From: Dokdonella sp.
GTDB taxonomy: Bacteria; Pseudomonadota; Gammaproteobacteria; Xanthomonadales; Rhodanobacteraceae
DNA: 64,000 bases
Assembly (NCBI RefSeq): GCF_017744955.1
Contig: NZ_JAGIAG010000003.1
Location: 248,001 to 312,000 of the forward strand
Reading direction: 5' to 3'
The stretch's first letter is position 1. Every line of letters starts with the position of its first letter. The notes beneath the pieces were generated by a model. That model did no database searches. It saw only the letters and a program-made list of their open reading frames with translations, and was not told the origin of the DNA. The translations under genes were made by a program, and so were the position numbers. This document shows positions 20,313 through 33,100 of the stretch, in pieces.

Positions 20313-20801
20313 GTGGGCTGTCCGCTTCGCGCCGGTCTGCTCGCCACGCTCGTCGCCGCTGCCGGTTGTGCGCATGCCCCGGCGAGCGACACCGCACCCA
20401 CCACCGCCCAACTCGTCGGAACCTGGCACGGCAACGCCGTGATGCTGGGCGATCCCCAATTGCGCGGCGACGACCTGCAAGTGACCAATGCCGACGGCAG
20501 TTTCGTTGCGTACTTCCGGCTGTGCCGCAACGGAACGCTGCGCGAAGTCGTCGTGGAAAGCGGCCGCTGGGAATATGCGGACGGTGTCGTGAAAACGACC
20601 ACCCAGACGGTCAACGGACGGAGCGTTCCCCCGGACGACTACTTCATCGAGCGATATCGCGCGAGCACGTCCGGCAGCGGACGCCTTCGCCTGGTTTCGC
20701 TCAAGACTCACGACGTGTTCGACAAGCGCCGCGTCGACACGCCGGGCTTCACCCTGCCGACGGACCCTTGCACCATGGCGGTCCAGAAACCGGGGATTTG
20801 A
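20313..20801 (+). CDS. predicted lipoprotein of unknown function
   Basis: 162 residues, GTG start; its ribosome-binding site GAGGTAGG overlaps the last codons and stop of infA, suggesting read-through expression. The N-terminus is a lipoprotein signal with lipobox AAAGC (Cys19). The mature part has TTAQLVGTWHGNAVM, a lipocalin-like opening, and later SGRWEYADGVVKTTTQ and DYFIERYRAST, consistent with a small beta-barrel. Function not recognised. Confidence 0.7.
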   Translation: MGCPLRAGLLATLVAAAGCAHAPASDTAPTTAQLVGTWHGNAVMLGDPQLRGDDLQVTNADGSFVAYFRLCRNGTLREVVVESGRWEYADGVVKTTTQTVNGRSVPPDDYFIERYRASTSGSGRLRLVSLKTHDVFDKRRVDTPGFTLPTDPCTMAVQKPGI

Positions 20802-20913
20802 CCCGCAAGCTCGTCCATCGCCGGCCTCCACATCGCGACCCACTGCAAGTTCGCGTCCGTTCGGCGATAGTTCCACTTTCCTGCCGTCATCCATCGGGGG
20901 CTGAGCGAACGCG

Positions 20914-23271
20914 ATGTCGCCGACTGCCAACGCCTACCGCTGCGGCGACTTCCTGATCGACCCCGACACGCGCGAGCTGCTGCGCGGCGGCGAGCGGCTC
21001 GCCTTGCCGGCCAAATCCTTCGACTGCGTCGTCTACCTGTTGCAGCAGCGCGACCGCGCGGTCGGCCGCGACGAACTGATCGCCGCCGTCTGGGGACGCG
21101 TCGACGTCAGCGACAGCGTGCTGAACCAGACCATCCTGCACGCACGGCGCGCGTTCGAGGACACCGGCCGCGAGCAGCAGTACATCCGCACCGTGGTCGG
21201 CTACGGCTATCGCTGGGTCGCGCCGACCGTGTCCGCGCCGAGCGCTCCCGTCGCCGCGGCGCCCCCGGAAATCGCTGCCGTCGTGGCGCCGGTCGCCGCG
21301 GCCACGCCGGTGCGCCGGCGTTCGCCGCGGCGCCTGCTGCTCGTCGTGGCGGCCCTTTCGCTCGTCGCCGCGATCGCCGCCGCCTGGTTCGCGCTCGATC
21401 GCCGCGCGCACGACACGCGCAGCAGCGACGCCGCCGCGCGCACGAACGACGCCGTGCTGGTGCTGCCGGCACTCGTCGGCGACACGCCCGACGCGCCGTG
21501 GATGCGCCTCGGCCTGATGGATCTGATCGCCGAACGCCTGCGCAGCAGCGGACGCAAGGTGGTCGCCAGCGACAACGTGGTCGAACTCGCGCGCGCCTTC
21601 GACACCGCCGATCCGGCCGAACTCGCACGGCTCGCCGCCGCCGCTTCCGCCGCGCTGGTGCTCGAGCCGCAGGTGTCGCGCGACGGCGAGCGCTGGCAGG
21701 TGAACCTGCGCGCGGTGTACGGCCAGCCCGCGTCGCTGGCGGCGAGCGGCGTCGCCGACGACGCGCCGGCCGCCGCCACCGCCGCTGCCGACGATCTCGC
21801 CGCGCAGCTCGGACTCGCCCGGCCCGCACGCCTCGGCGACGCCGGCGCACCGTCGCTGCGCACGCTGCTGCTGCAGGTCGAGGCGGCGACCTTGAACGAC
21901 CGGCTCGACGAGGCGCGCGCGCTGATCGAGCGAGCGCCGCCGGGCGAACGCGATCAGCCCGAAGTCGTGTTCCGGCTCGCCAAGATCGACGCGCAGGCCG
22001 GCCATCTCGACGCGGCCACGGCGTCGCTGACGCGGCTGCGCGACCAGGTCACCGCCGAGCGCGACGCGGTGCTGCGCGCGCGCGTGCTCGACGCACTCGG
22101 CGTGATCGCCTTGCGCCGCAACGATCCGGCTACCGCCGAGCCGCTGCATGCCGAGTCGATCCATCTGCTCGCCGACAGCGGCAACCAGCACCAGCTCGGC
22201 AAGGCCTACGCCGACCGCGCTGCCGCCCGGATGGCGCTGCGCCGGGACGAGGAAGCTCTGGCCGACTTCGCCAGCGCGCGCCTCGCGCTGAGCAATGCCG
22301 GCGACAGCCTGTCGCTGACCTTCGTCGATTCGAATTTCGGTGCGTTCGAGCTGCTGCGCGACCGCCAGGCCGAGGCGATTCCGATCCTGGAACGCGCCGC
22401 CGCGCGCTTCGAGTCGCTGCGTGTCCACTACGCCGCGCTGAACGCCTGGGACGCCGTCGCGCAGGCGCGCCTGATCCTGCTCGATCCGGCCACCGCCGCG
22501 ACGATCGAGCCGCGCCTGCGCGATCTGTCGGCGCGCGTGAACGACCCGCGCTCGCGACTGACGGCCGGCCTGACGCGGGTCGAGATCCTCGACGCCAACG
22601 GCACGCTGCGTGCCGCCGACGAGCTGTTCGAATCGCTGCAGGACGAGCTCGTCCGTCTCGGCGACGCCATTCTGCAGGGCCGCGCCGAGGCGATCGAGGC
22701 GCGCCGCCTGCTCGCCGCCGGCAACGCCAGCCGCGCCGCGGTCGCTGCCGGGCACGCTTTCGCGCGACTCGACCAGCCCGACGATTCGCGCCAGCGCCTG
22801 CGCAACGGGCTGACGCTGGTGCGCGCGCAGATCGCGGCGCGCGACTTCGACGCCGCCGCAGCCAGTCTCGCCCGCTTCGCGGCGCAGAGCGAAAACGACG
22901 GCGCGGCCGGCACGGTGTACGCGACCTTGGCGAAAGCCGAACTCGCCGCCGCACGCGGCGACGCCGACACTGCGCGGACGGCATTCGAGCAGGCGCTGGC
23001 CGCAGCCGACCAGGGCCGCGTCCCGCTCGATCTGCTGCAGGTCGTCGACGCATATGCGTCATGGCTGATCACCACGCGCGCCACCGAACGCGCCAGCGCG
23101 GTGGCCGAGCGCGTCGCGCCGTGGGCGGCGCAGAGCTATCCGGCTTCGCTGCTGCAACTGCGGCTCTACCACAGCGCCGGTTCCGGCCCGGCCTGGCGCA
23201 CCGCGCTGATCCGCACGCGCGCGCTGGCCGGCGAGCGGGTCGTTCCGGCGCTGCTGCAAGGCTCGCCCTGA
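20914..23271 (+). CDS. CadC-like winged-helix, TM, TPR transmembrane regulator
   Basis: 785 residues. Residues 1-100 form an OmpR/PhoB-type winged helix (DELIAAVWGRVDVSDSVLNQ, IRTVVGYGYRWV). A Pro/Ala linker leads to one membrane helix near 132-153 (LLLVVAALSLVAAIAAAWFA). The periplasmic part starts with a TolB-like fold (VLVLPALVGDTPDAPWMRLG, LMDLIAERLRSSG), then about 400 residues of TPR-like helices (YADRAAARMALRRDEEALAD). This is the CadC/ToxR plan, in which a membrane-bound regulator binds DNA directly. It precedes an FG-GAP exported protein on the same strand. A paralogue with the same layout lies at 39843-42293. Confidence 0.85.
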   Translation: MSPTANAYRCGDFLIDPDTRELLRGGERLALPAKSFDCVVYLLQQRDRAVGRDELIAAVWGRVDVSDSVLNQTILHARRAFEDTGREQQYIRTVVGYGYRWVAPTVSAPSAPVAAAPPEIAAVVAPVAAATPVRRRSPRRLLLVVAALSLVAAIAAAWFALDRRAHDTRSSDAAARTNDAVLVLPALVGDTPDAPWMRLGLMDLIAERLRSSGRKVVASDNVVELARAFDTADPAELARLAAAASAALVLEPQVSRDGERWQVNLRAVYGQPASLAASGVADDAPAAATAAADDLAAQLGLARPARLGDAGAPSLRTLLLQVEAATLNDRLDEARALIERAPPGERDQPEVVFRLAKIDAQAGHLDAATASLTRLRDQVTAERDAVLRARVLDALGVIALRRNDPATAEPLHAESIHLLADSGNQHQLGKAYADRAAARMALRRDEEALADFASARLALSNAGDSLSLTFVDSNFGAFELLRDRQAEAIPILERAAARFESLRVHYAALNAWDAVAQARLILLDPATAATIEPRLRDLSARVNDPRSRLTAGLTRVEILDANGTLRAADELFESLQDELVRLGDAILQGRAEAIEARRLLAAGNASRAAVAAGHAFARLDQPDDSRQRLRNGLTLVRAQIAARDFDAAAASLARFAAQSENDGAAGTVYATLAKAELAAARGDADTARTAFEQALAAADQGRVPLDLLQVVDAYASWLITTRATERASAVAERVAPWAAQSYPASLLQLRLYHSAGSGPAWRTALIRTRALAGERVVPALLQGSP

Positions 23272-23307
23272 ACGTGGCGCTGCACGTCGGAGCGGAGCGT
23301 GAAGAGC

Positions 23308-23397
23308 CGGACGCGGATTGACGCGGATCAACACGGATAGAGCAATCCAAGAAAGATATTTTCTTGATCCGCGTCGATCCATGTTGATCCGCGTCCG
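23308..23397. repeat. long imperfect inverted repeat (GGACGCGGATCAACACGGAT type)
   Basis: Left arm 23308-23338 and right arm 23367-23397 match at about 25 of 31 positions as inverted repeats around a 28-bp AT-rich spacer. Each arm is itself built of GCGGATC units. This is a known type of dispersed extragenic element. It fills much of the 283 bp between the regulator stop and the FG-GAP gene start. Confidence 0.75.
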
Positions 23398-23554
23398 ACG
23401 CTCTCGTTGCCGGGCATCAACCGCGGCATGCGTGCACATGGCAATGCGACGCGAACGCGGATTTTAGGCGATGGGAATGTGGTGCCCGGCGTTTGCTGGC
23501 AGCCTGCTGCCGACTCCGATGGGCTCGCCCGTCGCCGACCAGGCCGCACCGTCC

Positions 23555-24862
23555 ATGCGCACCGCTGCACGAACGCTCTCCGCCGCATTCAACACCGTAC
23601 TCGCCCTGACCGCCCTGTCGGCGCCCGCCGCGGAGGCCGCGGAGGCATGGGCCGAACAGAAGGTCAGCGCCGCGGACGGCAGCCCCGGCGACAATTTCGG
23701 CTGCTCGCTGGCGATTTCGGGCGACACCGCCGTGATCGGCGCCTACGTGGCGACGGTCGACCATCCGGCGCAAGGTGCCGTCTACGTCTACACGCGCGCC
23801 GACGGCGCCTGGACGCCGACGCAGAAGCTCGTCGCCGCCGACGGTGCGGAACTGGACCAGTTCGGCGAGGCAATCGCGCTCGACGGCGACACTCTGCTGA
23901 TCAGCGCGAACGGCGCACACGTCGGCGGCGGCCGCTTCGCCGGCGCGGTGTACGTATTCACGCGCGGCGGCGACGGCGTCTGGAGCGAGACGCAGAAGCT
24001 CACCGCTGGCGACGCCGCGGAGTACGACAACTTCGGCTGGTCGGTGGCGCTGTCGGGAACCACCGCGCTGATCGGCGCGCCGTACGCCGACGTCGCCGGA
24101 CGCAGCGACCAGGGCGCGGCCTACGTGTTCTCGCTGGCCGGCGGAAACTGGAGCGAAGTCGCCAAGCTGGCCGCTACCGATGGCGCCGCCGACGAGCATT
24201 TCGGCCGCGCCGTCGCGATCGAGGGACAGGCGGCGCTGATCGGCGCCGCCGACGCGACCGTCGACGGCAACGCCGCGCAAGGCGCCACCTACGCGTTCGA
24301 CGAGAGCGGCGGCGTCTGGCATGAGAGCCAGAAGCTGGCCGGCAGCGGCGGCGCCGCGTTCGACGGCTACGGCCAGGCGGTGGCGATCTCCGGCGACGCC
24401 GCGCTGATCGGCGCACCGCTGAAGGAAGTCGCCTACGTGCTCGTGCGCGCGGACGGCCTCTGGCAGGAACGGCAACTCCTCGCCGGCAGCGACGCGCCCG
24501 ACAACACGCGCTACTTCGGCTACGCGCTCGACCTGGAAGGCGCGCAGGCGATCGTCGGCGCGTTCGACGTCGACGTCGACGGCCGCCAGTACCAGGGCGC
24601 CGCCTACGTGTTCGACCTCGACGGCGGCGCCTGGGCGGAAACGCGGCGGCTGGTCGCCAGCGACGGCGCGGCGCACGAGAACTTCGGCCTGGCGGTCGGT
24701 ATCTCCAGCGGCGTCGCGCTCGCCGGCGCGTACCACGCCGGCGTCGGCGCGCATGCCGAGCAGGGCGCCGCGTACTTCTATGCCGCGGGCGATGCGATCT
24801 TCGCCGATGGTTTCGACGGCTCGCTGCGAGACGCTCGGTCGCTGGCGCAGCGGGCGCGGTAG
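23555..24862 (+). CDS. exported FG-GAP beta-propeller protein with IFADGFD tail
   Basis: 435 residues from ATG 23555, which gives a clean signal peptide (MRTAARTLSAAFNTVLALTA); the frame is open to 23471. Seven FG-GAP-like repeats of about 55 residues follow, each with an (N/H/Q)FGxxxAxxGxxAxIGA core (DNFGCSLAISGDTAVIGAY first), enough for one seven-bladed propeller. The C-terminus reads IFADGFDGSLRDARSLAQRA. It is probably secreted or surface-exposed; ligand unknown. The upstream winged-helix/TPR regulator is the obvious candidate controller. Confidence 0.82.
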   Translation: MRTAARTLSAAFNTVLALTALSAPAAEAAEAWAEQKVSAADGSPGDNFGCSLAISGDTAVIGAYVATVDHPAQGAVYVYTRADGAWTPTQKLVAADGAELDQFGEAIALDGDTLLISANGAHVGGGRFAGAVYVFTRGGDGVWSETQKLTAGDAAEYDNFGWSVALSGTTALIGAPYADVAGRSDQGAAYVFSLAGGNWSEVAKLAATDGAADEHFGRAVAIEGQAALIGAADATVDGNAAQGATYAFDESGGVWHESQKLAGSGGAAFDGYGQAVAISGDAALIGAPLKEVAYVLVRADGLWQERQLLAGSDAPDNTRYFGYALDLEGAQAIVGAFDVDVDGRQYQGAAYVFDLDGGAWAETRRLVASDGAAHENFGLAVGISSGVALAGAYHAGVGAHAEQGAAYFYAAGDAIFADGFDGSLRDARSLAQRAR

Positions 24863-24945
24863 GAGACCCGCGGAACGTCGTCATTCCCGTGCATCGAGCG
24901 CACGGCGAAGCCGGCCCGAAGCTCAGGCCGATGCGGGGCGAAAAA

Positions 24946-24971
24946 AAAAGCCGCGGCGGTCCGCGGCTTTT
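24946..24971. terminator. bidirectional intrinsic terminator (FG-GAP gene/clpA)
   Basis: Perfect 11-bp stem AAAAGCCGCGG/CCGCGGCTTTT with a CGGT loop. On the minus strand it is followed by nine T in all and serves clpA; on the plus strand it has a shorter T-run for the convergent gene. Confidence 0.92.
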
Positions 24972-25022
24972 CGTCGGAACCCGGCGACGCGAGACATCCC
25001 GCCTCGCGTCGAACCCGAGCGG

Positions 25023-27299
<2,277 letters not shown>

Positions 27300-27374
27300 G
27301 CGAGGGGTGCCTCCTAATTCACTGCACGCGATATGCGGGTCGTTCTCGTGCGGTTCAATCCGGCCCCGCCGGAG

Positions 27375-27701
27375 TCACGCTTTTTCCATCGTGCACAGCA
27401 GCGGATGCTGGTGCGTACGCGAGAATTCGTTGACCTGGGTGACCTTGGTTTCGGCGACCTCGCGCGTGAACACGCCGCAGACGCCTTTGCCGCGCGTGTG
27501 GACGTGCAGCATCACCTGCGTCGCGCGCTCGCGGTCGAGGTTGAAAAACGTTTCCAGCACCACGACCACGAAGTCCATCGGCGTGAAATCGTCGTTGAGC
27601 AGGATCACCTGGTACAGCGGCGGGCGCGCGACCTCCGGCCGCGCCTCCTCGACCGCGAGGCCAGGCAGGTGTTCGGTGTGTCGTTCGGGCTGCTGTGACA
27701 T
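27375..27701 (-). CDS. clpS: ClpS adaptor for N-degron substrates
   Basis: Binds N-end-rule substrates and docks on ClpA. 108 residues from ATG 27701 ([15 protein letters not shown]), the family length; ATG 27719 would add six. A TATACT on the minus strand at 27734-27729 would place the transcript start close to 27722, which favours the shorter start. Core motifs are [20 protein letters not shown], the conserved [13 protein letters not shown] and [10 protein letters not shown]. It works with clpA and with Aat encoded nearby. Confidence 0.95.
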   Translation of the reverse strand: MSQQPERHTEHLPGLAVEEARPEVARPPLYQVILLNDDFTPMDFVVVVLETFFNLDRERATQVMLHVHTRGKGVCGVFTREVAETKVTQVNEFSRTHQHPLLCTMEKA

Positions 27702-27818
27702 ACGGATGGGCAATTGCATGCTGTCCTGAGTATAGCGCCGCGCGCCGGAGGCTCGCGTCACAGATGATGCCGAAACCCCGCTCTGCAAGGCCCCGCCCGG
27801 GGTGCCTGCTAGACTTGG

Positions 27819-28307
27819 ATGATGATGAACCGCTTAGCGTTGCAGAACCCCGCACTGGACGACGCCGACGTCTGGCGCCCGCACGTGACCGTCGCGACCG
27901 TGGTGTCGCGCGACGGGCGTTTCCTGCTGGTGGAGGAAACCGTGCGCGGCCGCGTCGTGCTGAACCAGCCGGCCGGGCACCTCGATCCGGAGGAGACGCT
28001 GCAGCAGGCGGCGGTGCGCGAGACGCTGGAGGAAACCGGCTGGACGGTCGAGCTGACCGGCCTGCTCGGCGTGCATCAATGGCGCGCGCCGGACGGCGAG
28101 GAATTCCTGCGCTTCACCTTCGCCGCCGAAGCGCTCGAGCACGATCCGGCGCGGCCGCTCGACGACGGCATCCTGCGCGCGCTGTGGATGACGCGCGAGG
28201 AGATCCTCGCCGCCGCCGAACGCCTGCGCAGCCCGATGGTGCTGGCCGGCATCGACGACTGGCTCTCCGGGCGCCGCCTGCCGCTCGGCGCGATCACGAC
28301 TCTGTGA
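27819..28307 (+). CDS. nudJ: Nudix hydrolase, NudJ type
   Basis: 162 residues with a complete Nudix box near residues 47-69: [20 protein letters not shown] followed by TGW, with the catalytic RETLEE glutamates. NudJ proteins hydrolyse nucleoside tri/diphosphates and HMP-pyrophosphate. The start is one of three tandem ATG codons, the first at 27819. Its stop overlaps the mnmA GTG, and nudJ-mnmA-hflD is the gene order seen in E. coli, which supports the subfamily. Confidence 0.93.
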   Translation: MMMNRLALQNPALDDADVWRPHVTVATVVSRDGRFLLVEETVRGRVVLNQPAGHLDPEETLQQAAVRETLEETGWTVELTGLLGVHQWRAPDGEEFLRFTFAAEALEHDPARPLDDGILRALWMTREEILAAAERLRSPMVLAGIDDWLSGRRLPLGAITTL

Positions 28308-29440
28308 ATGCCGCCGACACCATCGTCGGACTGTCCGGCGGCGTCGATTCCTCGGTCGCCGCGCTGCTGCAGCAGCGCTCGGGCGCGGCCATCGCTGGCC
28401 TCTTCATGCAGAACTGGGAAGAGGACGAGCGCCACGGCCCGTGCCGCGCCGACGCCGATCGCAAGGACGCCGTCGCGATCTGCGCCAAGCTCGGCATCGC
28501 CCTGCACACGCGCAACTTCGCCGCCGAATACTGGGATCAGGTGTTCGCGCGCTTTCTCGACGAGTACCGTCGCGGGCGCACGCCGAACCCGGACGTGCTG
28601 TGCAACCGCGAGATCAAGTTCAGCCTGTTCCTCGATCACGCGCACGCGCTCGGCGCGTCGAAGATCGCGACCGGCCACTACGCGCGCGTCGACGAAGTCG
28701 ACGGCCGCTTCCGCCTGCGCCGCGCGCTCGACGCCGGCAAGGACCAGACCTACTTCCTGCACGCGCTCGGCCAGACCGCGCTGGCGGCGACGCTGTTCCC
28801 GCTCGGCGAGCTGCACAAGAGCGAGGTGCGCGCCCTCGCGCGCGAGGCCGGCTTCGCCACACACGACAAGAAGGACTCGACCGGCATCTGCTTCATCGGC
28901 GAGCGCGACTTCCGCCAGTTCCTTTCCGGCTACCTGCCGGCGCAGCCCGGCCCGATGCGCACGCCGGACGGCGTCGCCGTCGGCGAGCATCCGGGCGTGT
29001 TCTATTTCACGCTCGGCCAGCGCAGCGGCCTGGGCATCGGCGGCCGCCGCGGCAGCGAGGGCGAACCCTGGTACGTGGTCGGCAAGGACGTCGCCGACAA
29101 CGTGCTCTACGTCGCGCAGGGCAACGCCAACGACTGGCTGCAATCGCACACGCTCGACGCCGCCGAGCTGACCTGGATCGCCGGCGCCGCGCCGGCCGCG
29201 GAATTCCGCTGCACGGCGATGACCCGCTACCGGCAAGCCGACCAGGCCTGCCGCGTCGAGGTCGACGGCGAACGCTGCCGCGTGCATTTCGACGACGCGC
29301 AGCGCGCGGTCACGCCGGGACAGTCGGTGGTGTTCTACGACGGCGACGTCTGCCTCGGCGGCGGCGTCATCGAGCGCAGCGACGCGCCGTTCGGCGGCCT
29401 GCGGCCGGCGCCGCGCCGCAGCGAGGTCGCGCATGCGTGA
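28304..29440 (+). CDS. mnmA: tRNA-uridine 2-sulfurtransferase MnmA
   Basis: Makes 2-thiouridine at position 34 of tRNA Lys/Glu/Gln. 378 residues from GTG 28304 (GTGA overlap with nudJ). ATP-binding P-loop [16 protein letters not shown], catalytic cysteine in [14 protein letters not shown] near residue 104, and the second cysteine in [13 protein letters not shown] near 203. The C-terminal beta-barrel has [11 protein letters not shown]. Translation is coupled to both neighbours. Confidence 0.97.
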   Translation: MNAADTIVGLSGGVDSSVAALLQQRSGAAIAGLFMQNWEEDERHGPCRADADRKDAVAICAKLGIALHTRNFAAEYWDQVFARFLDEYRRGRTPNPDVLCNREIKFSLFLDHAHALGASKIATGHYARVDEVDGRFRLRRALDAGKDQTYFLHALGQTALAATLFPLGELHKSEVRALAREAGFATHDKKDSTGICFIGERDFRQFLSGYLPAQPGPMRTPDGVAVGEHPGVFYFTLGQRSGLGIGGRRGSEGEPWYVVGKDVADNVLYVAQGNANDWLQSHTLDAAELTWIAGAAPAAEFRCTAMTRYRQADQACRVEVDGERCRVHFDDAQRAVTPGQSVVFYDGDVCLGGGVIERSDAPFGGLRPAPRRSEVAHA

Positions 29441-30056
29441 GTCGCGCGTCATCGCGATGGCCGGCGTGCTGCAGGCGTGCCGGCTGGTGCGCGACGTCGC
29501 CACGCAAGGTCGTGCCGACGCCGTCGCCGTGCAGACCAGCCTCGCCAGCGTGTTCCGCTTCGACGCCGACAGCGCGGCCGACGTGTTCGGCGGCCTCAAC
29601 GGCCTGCGCTCCGGCCTGGAAACGCTGCTCGACCAGTTCGAGAACGACAAGCGCGACCTCACCCTGACCCAGCTCGTGCTCGGCGTGCTGCGCCTGGAGC
29701 GCAAGCTGTCGCGCCGCCCGGCGATGCTGCGCGAACTGCGCGGCGGCATCGAGAGCATCCAGCGCCAGGTCGACCATCTCGGCGTCGCGCACACGAGCGT
29801 GCAGGCGCGCCTGGCCGAACTGTACGTCGCCACGCTGTCGCAGTTGCGCCCGCGCGTGGTCGTGCACGGCAATCCATTGCAGCTCGCCGACGCGCAGAAG
29901 GTCGAGCAGATCCGCGCCCTGCTGCTCGCCGCCGTGCGCGCGGCGGTGCTGTGGCGCCAGGTCGGCGGCAGCCAGCTGCGCCTGCTGATGCGCCGGCGCG
30001 AATACGCGATGCTGGCGCGCGGACTGCTCTCGCGCAGCACGCTCGATCGCGGCTGA
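29433..30056 (+). CDS. hflD: HflD family protein (high-frequency lysogenization)
   Basis: 207-residue all-helical protein beginning [20 protein letters not shown], with [19 protein letters not shown] in the middle and [20 protein letters not shown] near the end, as in HflD. In E. coli it affects lambda lysogeny through CII; its normal cellular role is unclear. ATG overlaps the mnmA stop by 8 bp. It is the third gene of nudJ-mnmA-hflD. purB usually follows in E. coli; here a convergent exported-protein block follows. Confidence 0.93.
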   Translation: MRESRVIAMAGVLQACRLVRDVATQGRADAVAVQTSLASVFRFDADSAADVFGGLNGLRSGLETLLDQFENDKRDLTLTQLVLGVLRLERKLSRRPAMLRELRGGIESIQRQVDHLGVAHTSVQARLAELYVATLSQLRPRVVVHGNPLQLADAQKVEQIRALLLAAVRAAVLWRQVGGSQLRLLMRRREYAMLARGLLSRSTLDRG

Positions 30057-30059
30057 AGC

Positions 30060-30088
30060 GACGGCGTCGCCGTTTCGACGACGCCGTC
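30060..30088. terminator. hairpin at the convergent end of hflD
   Basis: Perfect 9-bp arms GACGGCGTC/GACGCCGTC around 11 nt, just after the hflD stop. There is no T-run, so it may be a rho-dependent or processing hairpin rather than a classical terminator. The rest of the 142-bp gap to the convergent gene holds nothing recognisable. Confidence 0.45.
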
Positions 30089-30198
30089 AGCGGATCGGAA
30101 GAGCGCGGCCTTCAACCTCGCGCCTCGACGCTCCGGCTCGCCGCGGACGTCGATGCGCGAAGCGGTCGAGTCCGGGCAAGACCTTCGTTGAAATCCCC

Positions 30199-33100
30199 CT
30201 ACTCGGGAAACGCGTTGCGCCCGACGATCAGGTTGTCCATCGAGGTCCAGCCGAAGATCGACGGCGACTGGGAGTCTCCCGACTCGATCGTCACGCTGGT
30301 GATCGGCACCGCCGAGGTGAAGCCGCGGAAATCCGTTCGGTCCGAAGCGACGAAGGTTTCGCGGCTGCCGTCGCTGAGCGCGACGGTGACGTTCATCGCG
30401 ATCGGCGCTTCGTCCGCGTCGGTCGCCCAGAAGTTGCCGCCGACCGCGGTCACCTCGCCGCCGGTGAAGGTGACGACGATCTTCGCGCGTGCATCGTAGG
30501 TCGTGATCACACCGGGCAGGGTGTAGCTGAGGAACCCGCCGCCGTCGATCGGCAGCAGGTCCGTCGCCAGCGTGTAGGCGAGATCGCCCTGCCGATACCG
30601 GTAGCCGATGCCGTAGACGCGCACGGTCACGTGGGTGAACGGATTTTCGAAGTAGCCCGGCTCGACGCGCGTCAGGAACGCGGCGCGGTCGGTATAGATG
30701 CCGGGGCGCGGCTCGCCGCCGTCGACCGGCGTTTCGAAGCCGCTGGCGAACAAGGCGTCCGGCGGCGTCACGGTCAGCTCGACCGGCAGCGTGATCGACG
30801 GCTGCGCGGGATCGTTGGTGCGCACGCACAGCACGGCGGTATGCACGCCTTCCTCCAGCGCGCTGCCGTCGAAGCCGACCGCCGCCAGCGGCGCGGATTC
30901 GCCGTCGCGGAGTTCGCCGCTGGCCGGCATCGCGCGCAGCCAGGCGACGTCGGCCGGTGCCGAACAATCGGTCGGCGCTTCGGTGATCTCGTAGCTCAGG
31001 CGGCTGCCGCGCGTACCGACGTTGGCGATCGTCAACGGTTCGATCCGCGAGGCGCCGACCGCGATCGCGACACTCATGGGGGAAGGCGCGACCGCAGCCG
31101 ACGGCGCGACCGTGCCGACGGTGAACTCCACCGGCACACTGGCGCGACGACGCAGCGGATCATTGCTGCTGATGCACAGGTCCGCCGAATACAGGCCATC
31201 GGCGAGACCGCTTGGATCGAGCGTGACCGTCGCCTCGGCCGGCGGCGCGTCGGCGCCCACCGTGCCGCTGGTCGGCGAGACCGACAGCCACGACACCTCG
31301 CCGGGCAGCACGCAGGTGCGCCACGGCCGCGCGATCGCCATCGCGCGGGCGCCCTGGCTGGGAGAGCCGAACAAGGGGCCGAGCGGCACCGCGGTGCCGC
31401 CGACCCGATCGACGGCGTAGACGTTGGTGGCGAAGGCGGCATCGCCACCCTGGCGGTACTGTTCGTTGGCGACCAGATACAGCGCGCCGGAAGCCGGATC
31501 GAAATCCAGATGCATGCCGGCGCCGGCGAAGTCGAGACCGGTCGGCACCGGCAGCTGCATGCCGAGCGATCCGATCGCAGCCGCCGCACCGGTGCTCTTG
31601 TCGATCGCGAGCAGCACGCCGGCTTCGGCGTCGACGCCGTACATCAAGCCGTCCGGTGCGATCGCGACCGCGGACACGTTCATCTGCGCCGGCAGGCCGC
31701 TGCCCGCGATCGGTCCGACCAGCGCCACCGCGCCGCTGGTGCGGTCGATCGTGTACAGCCGCGACGTGCGGTCGGCGGTGATGTCGGTCAGGTACAGCTT
31801 GCCGCTGCCGGCGTCCCAGCGCAGCCCGCGCCAGCCGATGTGACCGGGGTCCGGCGCTGTCTGGCCGATCGGCGTCAGATCGCCCTTCACCGTGTCGACG
31901 AAGCCGAAGCTGCCGTCGAAGCCGATCACGTAGAGTTTGCTGAAGTCGTTGTCGACGAAGCTCGCGCCGGAGAGGTTCGCCGGCAGTCCGATGCGCAGCG
32001 TGGTCAACGTCTCCGGACGCAGCAGGTCGAGCGACCAGAAGTACTCGCGCGGCACGGTGCCGAACAGGTAGGCCGGGACGCCGGCGTCGCGGTCCGGCGC
32101 GACATCCGCGGGGGAGAGCAGCGGAGCGGCGATCGGTGCGAGGCTGCGCCGCGTGCGCGGGAAATGCGCGCGCGAGGACGGCAGTTCGTCCACGCTCCAG
32201 TCCAGCGCGATGCGCCCGTCGTTGCGGATCGTGAGCGGCGCGACGACCGGCGTGCCGCTGCCCGAGGGCGCCGCTGCGCCGATCGACGCCGGCGTCACGG
32301 CGAGCACCGCCGCGCTGACCTCGACGTCGACGTCGGCCTGCGCACCGAGCACCGTCGCGTTCCAGCGCCAGTCGATCGCCGACGGCGGCAGATGCGGCAA
32401 GGGGGTCGCGTAGGAATACTGGTTGACGATCGAACGATCGGCGTCCTGCAGGCCGATCGTCGCCTTGCCGCCGTCGTCCCAGCCGGGGTTGGCGGCGGAG
32501 CCGAAGCCCAGGTGGTCGTAGACGAAGGACAGCGAGCCGTCTTCGCGCAGGATCGCCTCGAAGTTCGCCCGCTGCGGCGTGTAGTTCGGCCAGTCCACTT
32601 TCGGCTTGTTCCACTGCACGATCAGTTCGCGACTGCCGGGTTCGCCGCGCACGTGCCAGTAGAGACCGTCCTCGACCGGCGGCAGGCCGCCGGAGGTGAA
32701 GTCGTCCCAGTACGGAAAAATCGTCGCGCCGCCGATGTCGTAGGACGGCAGCGGCACGTTGTTCCAGTACAGGTTCAGTTGTTCGCAGGCGAGGAACGAG
32801 CGGCCGAGGATCAGGCCGCCGTTGTCGCCGACGCACAGCGTGTCCGACGGCACGCCGTGCAGCGCGAACGCGAACGGCAGCGCGATCGCGACCGTGCGGT
32901 TGTCGCCCGGCGTCAGCGGCGTGCCGCTCTGGCGGATGTCGACGAACGGCGTGATGGCGGCGTCGTCGGCGGTGTAGCCGAGATCGCCGCCGAAGGCCTT
33001 CCAGGTCGCCGAGTGCACGACCTCGCCGGTGCTGCGCGCGACCACGCTGCGGTGATGCACGTAGGTGCCGCCGCCGGCCGCGATCGGCGTCGGCAGGCTG

